Positions 1-5,518 of a stretch of 5,518 bases of DNA are shown piece after piece (position 1 is the first letter of the stretch; each line of letters opens with the position of its first letter). Source of the stretch: Bacteroidales bacterium (GTDB lineage Bacteria > Bacteroidota > Bacteroidia > Bacteroidales > UBA1556); assembly GCA_029935325.1 (NCBI GenBank), contig JAOZKO010000201.1:1-5518 (forward strand). Direction: 5' to 3'. The notes under the pieces were generated by a model. The model did not search any database, was not told the DNA's origin, and worked only from the letters and a program-made list of their open reading frames with translations. A program made the translations under genes and the position numbers.

Positions 1-1819
1 AACTTTCCCCAATCCATAACAATTTGTACACTTACCCTCTTTGCTCAGGTATGAAAAGAAATTGGGCTTAATTTTTTCAAGCTTAGCTTCCTTAGTTTGA
101 CTCATTTGCTTTTTAAGAGAATCAAACAAACCTAAATATGCAATAATACTTTGATTTCTGCTGCTTGATTCAATATCAGCATCAATAAATATACACTCAT
201 CAAATTGCTGCAGGCCTTTTATGCTTTCGCAATTTACAGCTTTTGATTTCTTATAGGATTGATATATTACATTTTGGACTAATGATGTTTTTCCGCTACC
301 AGAAACCCCACAAATGCTAATTAATTGGTTGCTTGGAATTTGTAGGCTGACACCCTTAAGATTATTAGCGACAGCACTCTCAATACTTATTATATTTGAA
401 GAGCTTAAGTTTTCTTTTTCCTTTCGAGATCTTCTGATTATTGGCAATTGGATTTCCTCAATTTCGTTTGGTGTATATGTCTTAATTATTTTCCCACCAT
501 TGCTCCCTGCGCCAGGTCCAAACTCAAAAACCATATCTGCATTCTGAATAAACTCAGGGCTATGCTCCACAACAATTACTGTATTGCCTGATGCCTTAAG
601 CCGTTTTAATTGCTCTAATACTTTTAGTCTATTTCTTGGATGTAATGCTCGGCTAGGCTCATCAAATATATAGCTAATACCGCTCATCTTTCTGGATAAA
701 CTACTCGCCAAACTAATTCGCTGCATTTCCCCACCTGAGATACTATTTAGGTTTCTGCTAAGCTGCAAATACCCTAGCTCTAAACTTTCTAAAGCACTTA
801 ATTTTTTAATGGTTTCATCAATAATATCATTGCTTATTAATTGTTCATTAGCTTCGAAATTATTTTGCCATTTTTCTAATAGTAGAATTGAATTTGATAT
901 AGTTAAATCACTAAGACCTATTATATTGAATCCAGCAACCGTATAGTTTAATACCTCCGTTGATAGTCGTTTGCCCTTGCAGATAGGGCAGGTGACTTGC
1001 TTCATAATTGGATTAAATGCTAATGCTCGATTATCTTCTGATTTGCGCTGATATTCTTCATTAATTAGTGGAATTAATCCTTTCCAAAATCCTTTGAAAT
1101 CATGTGAACCTTGCCGCCCTTTTCTTTCAAATTTCCATTCTACTTCTAGTTCATTTTCATTATCGCCAAATAATACTATGTCTTTGCTTGATGTGCTTAA
1201 TTCATTCCACGGCATATCAAGATTAAGTTGAAGAAGCTGATCCAAAGCCTTGAGAGTCCAGTAATATTGCCCATTTTTATCAATATAGAATTTTGCAATT
1301 TTACTTCTATTAATTGCATTTTCATAGATAGATTCCCCAGTATTATCAATAAATGCTTCAGAATCTGCTATGGTTATTTCACCTAATCCTTTACATGTTT
1401 TGCAAGCAGATTCTTGTTTATTAAATGAAAAATATCCTGATTCAAAAGTACAGGCTTCATTATTTGTATTTTTCGAAATTCTTGAATATAGCAGTCTGTA
1501 AAGATCATAAATACCACTATAAGTACCAATAGTAGAGCGCAATGACGCTTTACTCTTTTTATGTTCAATACTCAGGCAAGCCGTAAGTCCTTTTACAGAA
1601 TCGTATTTGGCATCGGATTTATTATTAAGTCGTGAGCGGATATATGTAGGGAAAGTTTCAAAATACGTATCTCGCCCTGCTCTAAATAAAGTATCAATTG
1701 CCATAGAGGATTTTCCACTTCCTGAAATGCCTGTAAATACAATTAATTTATTCTTAGGAATTTTAATGTCAATATTCTTAAGATTATTGGTTTTTACTCC
1801 TTTGAATTCAATATATGGA
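1..1819 (-). repeat. UvrA-like unit 2 of the tandem protein (divergent copy, incomplete)
   Basis: The second homologous unit starts near residue 822, with a lead-in ending NNLKNIDIKIP that closely copies that of unit 1, and continues past the window edge. All Walker A lysines seen (K858, K1332) and the Walker B acid pair of NBD3 are kept. Other motifs have drifted: H908 stands where NBD1 has Q93, A1369 stands where NBD2 has Q559, and the D-loop reads SRALH (1211-1215). A charged linker rich in R, K and E (near residues 1273-1284) joins NBD3 and NBD4. The signature and Walker B of NBD4 lie outside the window. Confidence 0.85.
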
Positions 1820-4284
1820 ATCTCATTAGAATATGCTTTTGATGCTATAGTATTTAATGAAGGCGTAGTATTAATAGCTTGTGCGGTTAAACTATTTGCT
1901 TTTATTAACTGCTCCAAAGTTCCTTCAAAAACAAGATTACCACCATTTTTTCCACTTCCAGGTCCTAGCTCAATAATATGGTCAGCAGCTCTAATAATAT
2001 CCTCATGATGCTCAACTATTACAATTGTGTGCCCTTGTTTTTTAAGCTTTTGCAGTGATGTTAAGAGTATTTCCACATCAAAAGCATGAAGTCCTGTACT
2101 GGGTTCGTCTAAGATATATAAGCTTGCTTGCTTAGTGTTTTTAATCATTTGGCTAGCAAGCTTTATGCGTTGTGCTTCTCCGCCCGAAAGGCTTGTGGCT
2201 CTTTGTCCTAAACTCAAATAGCCAAGTCCCAAATCTGCCATTCCTTTTAGCATATTATAGATATCTTTTTTGTCGTAAAAGAATTCTACAGCTTCAGAAA
2301 TAGGCATATCTAAAACTTCCTTTATATTTTTAGAGCGATATTGAATATTAAGAATATGCTGCTGAAAACGATTTCCTTTGCAACTATCACAAACTACTTC
2401 CACATTTCCGATAAAGTGCATTCCCACTAGATTATATCCAGCACCTTGACAGCTTTCGCATCGACCACCTTTTACATTAAAAGAGAAATGGCTGCTTTTT
2501 AACTTCTGCGTTTTGGCCTCCTCAAGCTTGGAGAAAAGAGCTCGTATTTTGTCGAAAACCTTAGTATATGTAGCGGGATTGGAGCGTGGACTTCTCCCAA
2601 TTGGACTTTGATCAATAGTAATTGATTTACTTGGTAAAGATGAGTTGGGGACTAAATACTGATAATTTTCCCTATTGATATCTGCATCTAGAGTATCAAT
2701 AACTAAAGATGATTTTCCACTTCCTGATACACCACAAACTACATTAATAGCTTCTATCCTGAAATTTATATCAATATTCTTAAGGTTATGGATGTCAGCA
2801 TTAAGTAATTTGAAGAATTTAGGATTGACATTTGCATTTTTATATTGCTGATTATGTTCCTTCAGAAGATATTTCTGACTGATACTACGCTTTAAGGTTT
2901 TTTTAAAGAAGTCTTTAATAGGGCCGGAAAATATCAACTCTCCACCAAAATTACCTGCCTTAGGACCAATATCAATAATCCAATCGGCAGCCATTATCAT
3001 TTTATGCTCATGCTCAATTAGCAATACAGTATTGCCCTTATCCCTTAAGTCATATAAAAGTTTTATTAGTGGAGTTTGGTCAGAAGGATGTAAGCCTACC
3101 GAAGGCTCATCAAAAATATATAGCAATCCTGATAAGCTAGATTGTGCCATATTTGCAAGCCTTATTCGCTGAGATTCGCCAGTTGACAAACTAGAAGCTT
3201 CCCTCTTGATTTGCAAATATCCTAATCCTAAATCCATTAGAATTTTGCAGGATTTCAATATCTCATCTTTTATAGCAGCATAAGCCAATTCATTTTTATC
3301 AAGTTTATGGTTTTCAGTAAAGAAATCATAAATACCTTCAATATCCATATTTGATAAGGAAGCAATATTCTGATTAATAAATTTTATGCTTAATGCTTGT
3401 GTATTCAACCTAGCTCCATTGCATTGTGAACATATGCTTGTGCTTACAAATCTTAATATATTTACGTTTCTATCTCTTTTAAGTATCTCTTCCATAATCG
3501 GAATTATACCTCGATAAAAACCCTCTTCTCTTGGTTTGGCAGTAATACCAGTCCATTTCATTCGTGATTCTAAACTATGTTTTCCAAAGGGAATTTTAAT
3601 TTTATCACTACCATAAAAAATAATCTTCTTATTAGCTTCAGTAAGCATATCCCAAGGAGTGTCAACATCAAATCCTTCACTCTTACATACCTGGTTCATA
3701 ACATCAATAGTCACTTGGGAGTAAATTGTATAACCACTTGGAGTAGTTATGCTTAAGGCTCCTTCTCTGAGGCTTAGTTTTGGGTCTTTTATTATTAATT
3801 TCCAATCAATATTTTCCTCAATTCCGAGTCCTCTACAATTTGGACAAGCTCCATAGGGGGTATTAAATGAAAATAGTCTGCGCTCTTGTTTTAGTGGTGA
3901 TATATCCATGGTGGTTTTCCCAAAACGAGCCATAAGAAGCCTTAGTAAATCATATATTCCGCTTAATGTGCCAACTGTGGAGCCAATATTTGAATTGCCT
4001 TTTCTTTGCCCAACAGCAACTACTGGAGATAATCCTATAATGCTGTTAACATTTACCTGAGCATAAGATTTCATTAAACGTCGAGAATCAATACTTAGGG
4101 ATTCCACAAAAAGTCGTTGAGCTTCTTTATAAATTATATCATGAACCAAGCTGCTTTTACCTGAACCACTTATTCCGCAAATAGCAACTATTTTGCCTTT
4201 TGGAATATCAATATCAATATTTTTTAAATTGTTCTCTCTTGCTCCACGAATTTCAATGAAGGACTTATTAGACTCAGTCTTCAT
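1..4284 (-). CDS. Tandem-duplicated UvrA-like ABC-ATPase (UvrA2 type, four NBDs), C-terminus cut by window edge
   Basis: An uninterrupted 1428-codon frame encodes two UvrA-like units in series. Unit 1 (about residues 9-799): NBD1 has Walker A GISGSGKSS 37-45, Q-loop Q93, zinc cysteines C147/C150 and C285/C288, an insertion-domain segment with LSLREGAL 170-177, signature LSTGE 366-370, Walker B D392-E393 and switch H425. NBD2 has Walker A 518-526, Q559, zinc cysteines C609/C612 and C632/C635, signature LSGGE 699-703, D726-E727 and H759. Unit 2 (from about 822): NBD3 has Walker A 852-860, zinc cysteines C961/C964 and C1099/C1102, signature ISGGE 1182-1186, D1208-E1209 and H1241. NBD4 has Walker A GVSGSGKTS 1326-1334 and C1419/C1422, then runs off the edge. 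UvrA proteins are DNA-damage-sensing ATPases that load UvrB. Both units here lack the UvrB-binding domain, with only about 25 residues between the RLL motif and the first zinc pair, as in UvrA2 paralogs linked to damage tolerance or drug self-resistance. The start ATG overlaps the yigZ stop (ATGA). The exact role is unknown; family assignment is very secure. Confidence 0.95.
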   Translation of the reverse strand, partial: MKTESNKSFIEIRGARENNLKNIDIDIPKGKIVAICGISGSGKSSLVHDIIYKEAQRLFVESLSIDSRRLMKSYAQVNVNSIIGLSPVVAVGQRKGNSNIGSTVGTLSGIYDLLRLLMARFGKTTMDISPLKQERRLFSFNTPYGACPNCRGLGIEENIDWKLIIKDPKLSLREGALSITTPSGYTIYSQVTIDVMNQVCKSEGFDVDTPWDMLTEANKKIIFYGSDKIKIPFGKHSLESRMKWTGITAKPREEGFYRGIIPIMEEILKRDRNVNILRFVSTSICSQCNGARLNTQALSIKFINQNIASLSNMDIEGIYDFFTENHKLDKNELAYAAIKDEILKSCKILMDLGLGYLQIKREASSLSTGESQRIRLANMAQSSLSGLLYIFDEPSVGLHPSDQTPLIKLLYDLRDKGNTVLLIEHEHKMIMAADWIIDIGPKAGNFGGELIFSGPIKDFFKKTLKRSISQKYLLKEHNQQYKNANVNPKFFKLLNADIHNLKNIDINFRIEAINVVCGVSGSGKSSLVIDTLDADINRENYQYLVPNSSLPSKSITIDQSPIGRSPRSNPATYTKVFDKIRALFSKLEEAKTQKLKSSHFSFNVKGGRCESCQGAGYNLVGMHFIGNVEVVCDSCKGNRFQQHILNIQYRSKNIKEVLDMPISEAVEFFYDKKDIYNMLKGMADLGLGYLSLGQRATSLSGGEAQRIKLASQMIKNTKQASLYILDEPSTGLHAFDVEILLTSLQKLKKQGHTIVIVEHHEDIIRAADHIIELGPGSGKNGGNLVFEGTLEQLIKANSLTAQAINTTPSLNTIASKAYSNEIPYIEFKGVKTNNLKNIDIKIPKNKLIVFTGISGSGKSSMAIDTLFRAGRDTYFETFPTYIRSRLNNKSDAKYDSVKGLTACLSIEHKKSKASLRSTIGTYSGIYDLYRLLYSRISKNTNNEACTFESGYFSFNKQESACKTCKGLGEITIADSEAFIDNTGESIYENAINRSKIAKFYIDKNGQYYWTLKALDQLLQLNLDMPWNELSTSSKDIVLFGDNENELEVEWKFERKGRQGSHDFKGFWKGLIPLINEEYQRKSEDNRALAFNPIMKQVTCPICKGKRLSTEVLNYTVAGFNIIGLSDLTISNSILLLEKWQNNFEANEQLISNDIIDETIKKLSALESLELGYLQLSRNLNSISGGEMQRISLASSLSRKMSGISYIFDEPSRALHPRNRLKVLEQLKRLKASGNTVIVVEHSPEFIQNADMVFEFGPGAGSNGGKIIKTYTPNEIEEIQLPIIRRSRKEKENLSSSNIISIESAVANNLKGVSLQIPSNQLISICGVSGSGKTSLVQNVIYQSYKKSKAVNCESIKGLQQFDECIFIDADIESSSRNQSIIAYLGLFDSLKKQMSQTKEAKLEKIKPNFFSYLSKEGKCTNCYGLGKV
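1888..4260 (-). repeat. UvrA-like unit 1 of the tandem protein (near-canonical copy)
   Basis: This is the first of two homologous protein-level units, residues about 9-799 of the fused protein. It opens with a lead-in ending NNLKNIDIDIP before Walker A and closes just after the second NBD in a GTLEQL segment like the normal UvrA C-terminus. It keeps the strongest family motifs: the insertion-domain LSLREGAL and TPWDML (209-214), the IDQSPIG Q-loop of NBD2, and the STGLH D-loop at 729-733. The only clear motif departure is T for the first G of the LSGGE signature in NBD1. The boundaries are approximate. Confidence 0.85.
4281..4284 (-). other. ATGA stop/start overlap coupling yigZ to the tandem UvrA gene
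   Basis: On the minus strand the four bases ATGA hold both the start codon of the UvrA-like gene (4284-4282) and the TGA stop of the yigZ-family gene (4283-4281). Such overlaps commonly mean that the downstream gene is translated by ribosomes finishing the upstream one. This also supports the chosen UvrA start, because family homology begins only about eight residues later. Confidence 0.9.
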
Positions 4285-4895
4285 TCTGTGCGTAAATATT
4301 TAATATTCAATCCGTAAATATTTTCCATTAATTTTTGCACTCTCTCGGATTCTTTTTTTCTTACTGCAATTTCCATATAACAACTAAGCTCAAATTGACT
4401 CATTAATTGTATCAAATTCTCATCTTTAATCATTCGCATTACTACATTCATTAGGGGATATTCAAACTTTAACGAATAAACATCATTAAGGGTTTTCTTA
4501 ATAATTGTATTAGAATTTAGTGCTTCTTTAGTCGCTGTTTTATAAGCATTTATCAATCCTGGAATACCAAGTTTTGTTCCTCCAAAATATCGAATTACTA
4601 CTACTAATATATTTGTTAAATCATATGATAGTAGCTGACCATGAATTGGTTTGCCTGCACTGCCAGAGGGTTCCCCATCATCATTTATTCTAAAAGCTGA
4701 TTTATCAGGATTCAGAATATATGAATAGCAATGATGTCGAGCATCATAATACTCTTTACGTAAAGCCGATAGTATTTCCTTAACTTCTTCCTCAGAATAA
4801 ACTGGGTAAGCTTTGGCTATAAATTTACTGCCACGGTCTTTAAATAAAGCTTCGCTATTGGTTTTAATTTCCTGATATGAGTCTTCGAAAAGCAT
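4281..4895 (-). CDS. yigZ: YigZ / IMPACT family protein (UPF0029 plus DUF1949)
   Basis: The 204-residue product has the usual length and two-domain plan of bacterial YigZ. The N-terminal IMPACT (UPF0029) domain, about residues 15-125, shows the family hallmarks: GSKFIA at 22-27, DARHHCY at 51-57, DDGEPSGSAGKP at 72-83 and IRYFGGTKLG at 101-110. The C-terminal part, about 130-204, fits the DUF1949 domain, which resembles a ribosome-factor fold. Eukaryotic IMPACT modulates GCN1/GCN2 signalling; the bacterial protein has no settled biochemical function, though links to translation have been suggested. No signal peptide or membrane segment is seen, so it is probably cytosolic. The ATG at 4895 has no clear Shine-Dalgarno sequence, only an A/T-rich leader, as is common in Bacteroidota. 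It is the first gene of a two-gene unit with the UvrA-like gene. Confidence 0.95.
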   Translation of the reverse strand: MLFEDSYQEIKTNSEALFKDRGSKFIAKAYPVYSEEEVKEILSALRKEYYDARHHCYSYILNPDKSAFRINDDGEPSGSAGKPIHGQLLSYDLTNILVVVIRYFGGTKLGIPGLINAYKTATKEALNSNTIIKKTLNDVYSLKFEYPLMNVVMRMIKDENLIQLMSQFELSCYMEIAVRKKESERVQKLMENIYGLNIKYLRTE

Positions 4896-4920
4896 TTAAA
4901 CTTATTTAAGTATTAGGCTG

Positions 4921-4928
4921 CAAATATA
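4921..4928 (-). promoter_or_regulatory. Putative Bacteroidota -7 promoter box for yigZ and the tandem UvrA gene
   Basis: Read on the minus strand the site is TATATTTG, a full match to the TAnnTTTG -7 consensus of the primary sigma factor in Bacteroidota. It lies 25 bases before the yigZ ATG, which would leave a leader of about 20 bases. I see no good TTTG -33 element at the expected distance, so the call rests on the -7 box and its position alone. Confidence 0.5.
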
Positions 4929-4930
4929 AA

Positions 4931-4949
4931 AAAAGTATATAGTACTTTT
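4931..4949. promoter_or_regulatory. Inverted repeat between the divergent promoters, possible operator
   Basis: AAAAGTA (4931-4937) and TACTTTT (4943-4949) are perfect 7-bp inverted arms around the 5-base spacer TATAG. The repeat sits between the two divergent -7 boxes; its right arm overlaps the rightward box and its left arm lies just upstream of the leftward one. A dimeric regulator bound here could affect both promoters. The very AT-rich composition makes chance symmetry plausible, and no regulator gene is nearby. Confidence 0.35.
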
Positions 4950-4950
4950 G
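4943..4950 (+). promoter_or_regulatory. Putative Bacteroidota -7 promoter box for the ywbE-family gene
   Basis: TACTTTTG matches the TAnnTTTG consensus in the rightward direction. Transcription starting about seven bases downstream would give a leader of roughly 15 bases before the GTG start at 4972, and would exclude the more upstream TTG codons at 4948 and 4951 as starts. No clear -33 element is visible. Confidence 0.45.
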
Positions 4951-4971
4951 TTGCTTTTAAATATATTAGTA

Positions 4972-5205
4972 GTGGATAGAAAAAGTGGTCAGATTAGACA
5001 GAATATCAGTATTGGTAGTGAGGTAGAGATTGTTCAGAAGCAAGATCAAAGAAGTGGAAACATAACAGAAGGTATTGTAAAGCGAATTCTTACAAAGTCG
5101 GCAAATCACCCCCATGGAATTAAGGTAATATTAGAGACTGGAGAAGTTGGTAGGGTGAAATGGGTTTTGATGGATATTAACCTAAATAATTCATCAAAAG
5201 AATAG
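4972..5205 (+). CDS. ywbE: YwbE family protein (DUF2196), function unknown
   Basis: From the GTG at 4972 this encodes 77 residues and closely matches the short YwbE/DUF2196 family: QNISIG at 10-15, KQDQRSG at 23-29, a GIVKRILTKS stretch at 34-43, HPHGIKV at 46-52 and GEVGRVK at 57-63. Family members are usually about 65 residues long and begin shortly before the RxNIxxG motif, so GTG 4972 fits better than TTG 4948, which would add eight residues and overlap the putative promoter. No ATG is available upstream in frame. The last dozen or so residues (from about W64, rich in N and S) extend beyond the family core and are partly encoded in the 29-bp overlap with the convergent transporter gene. 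A small cytosolic beta-rich protein is expected; its role is not known. Confidence 0.9.
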   Translation: MDRKSGQIRQNISIGSEVEIVQKQDQRSGNITEGIVKRILTKSANHPHGIKVILETGEVGRVKWVLMDINLNNSSKE

Positions 5206-5518
5206 CCAAGCCTGCTAAAACTAGTCCAAAATAATTGGCTTTGCTAAATTTTTCCTTAAAGAATAATATCCCAATTAGAGCTGAAAAAGCAATAAAGCTT
5301 AGATTGTAAATTGGAAAAAATAGGGCAGAAGAGAAAATGCTTAAGCTTTTCAGAAAAAAGAATGTGGATGAGAAATTTGCTATTCCCAATACAATACCAA
5401 ACAAAATAACTTTTGTATTTATGGTTTTAATCTTTTTGCGCAAGCCCGAGTATATTAATGAAATAATAAAAGCAATAAGGAAAATTAATCCTAAAAACAC
5501 CATGGGAGAATCCATTGA
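5177..5518 (-). CDS. EamA/DMT-family membrane transporter, C-terminal part only
   Basis: The visible 113 codons are very hydrophobic, with four predicted membrane helices at about residues 6-24, 36-56, 62-86 and 93-110, numbered from the ATG at 5515. The short basic loop RKKIK follows the first helix, and the FFKEKFS stretch before the last helix corresponds to the conserved GE/KE position ahead of the final helix in EamA-domain proteins. Drug/metabolite transporters of this kind usually have ten helices and about 290 residues in two EamA repeats, so this is the second repeat. The frame is still open at the window edge (TCA at 5516-5518), so the ATG at 5515 is probably an internal methionine. 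The substrate cannot be told. Its 3' end overlaps the ywbE gene by 29 bp in convergent orientation. Confidence 0.85.
   Translation of the reverse strand, partial: SMDSPMVFLGLIFLIAFIISLIYSGLRKKIKTINTKVILFGIVLGIANFSSTFFFLKSLSIFSSALFFPIYNLSFIAFSALIGILFFKEKFSKANYFGLVLAGLAILLMNYLG

Noticed and set aside
314..547. Plus-strand open frame of 77 codons with a hydrophobic product
   Set aside because: It lies opposite the Walker A region of NBD4 and the linker before it, in the continuous UvrA-like frame. It has no family resemblance and no promoter or ribosome binding site; its hydrophobicity is an antisense effect of A/T-rich codons.
1383..1568. Minus-strand open frame of 61 codons in another frame
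   Set aside because: It is fully inside the UvrA-like gene, on the same strand but out of frame, over the conserved region around the Q-loop and the first zinc pair of NBD3. It shows no recognisable motif.
1780..1990. Possibility that the two UvrA units are separate adjacent genes
   Set aside because: Every in-frame triplet in this stretch was read and no stop occurs. The linker between the units is short and continuous, and there is no start codon with a leader ahead of unit 2.
1607..2008. Plus-strand open frame of 133 codons
   Set aside because: It is antisense to the conserved junction between unit 1 and unit 2, including Walker A of NBD3 and the H-switch of NBD2. The strong protein conservation on the minus strand explains the sequence.
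1..4284. Canonical housekeeping UvrA of nucleotide excision repair
   Set aside because: Both units lack the UvrB-binding domain and its zinc module, and unit 2 departs from the canonical Q-loops and D-loop. A paralog is the better reading.
5204..5240. Possible hairpin AGCCAA / TTGGCT as a terminator for ywbE
   Set aside because: The arms are only 6 bp with a 25-base loop and no T-run directly after them, and the site lies inside the transporter coding sequence. It is not convincing as an intrinsic terminator.
5513..5515. ATG at 5515 as the true start of the EamA gene
   Set aside because: The frame stays open to the window edge, and the visible part matches only the second half of a ten-helix transporter, so the methionine is probably internal.

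Overview
The window looks like ordinary chromosomal DNA from a low-GC member of the Bacteroidota. It is AT-rich, it carries outward-facing TAnnTTTG promoter boxes of the Bacteroidota type, gene starts have no convincing Shine-Dalgarno sequence, and the proteins look like those of that phylum. The assignment is inference; no RNA gene or phylogenetic marker is present.

Layout. From the left edge to 4284 on the minus strand there is one uninterrupted reading frame of 1428 codons. It is cut off at its C-terminus by the left edge. I checked every in-frame triplet and found no stop. It encodes two UvrA-like proteins fused head to tail, giving four ABC-ATPase nucleotide-binding domains (NBDs). Each UvrA-like unit lacks the UvrB-binding domain of true UvrA, which is the hallmark of the UvrA2-type paralogs. 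Immediately upstream, sharing an ATGA stop/start overlap, lies a YigZ/IMPACT-family gene (4281-4895, minus). A short intergenic region (4896-4971) holds two divergent TAnnTTTG promoter boxes flanking a perfect 7-bp inverted repeat. Rightward from it runs a small YwbE/DUF2196 gene (about 4972-5205, plus), whose 3' end overlaps by 29 bp the convergent 3' end of an EamA/DMT-family membrane transporter gene (5177 to the right edge, minus, N-terminal part missing).

How the genes may work together. yigZ and the tandem UvrA gene form a translationally coupled pair, probably transcribed from the promoter box at 4921-4928. The UvrA-like protein probably binds DNA and hydrolyses ATP, but it lacks the domain needed to recruit UvrB, so a role outside classical nucleotide excision repair, or an auxiliary one, is more likely. 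The second UvrA unit has lost the Q-loop glutamine in both of its NBDs and has an altered D-loop, while the first unit is nearly canonical. The fused protein may therefore be an intramolecular heterodimer with one active and one specialised half. YwbE and the transporter have no evident functional link to this pair.

No rRNA, tRNA, CRISPR, insertion sequence or convincing terminator was seen. Apart from the 76-bp divergent promoter region, essentially the whole window is coding.
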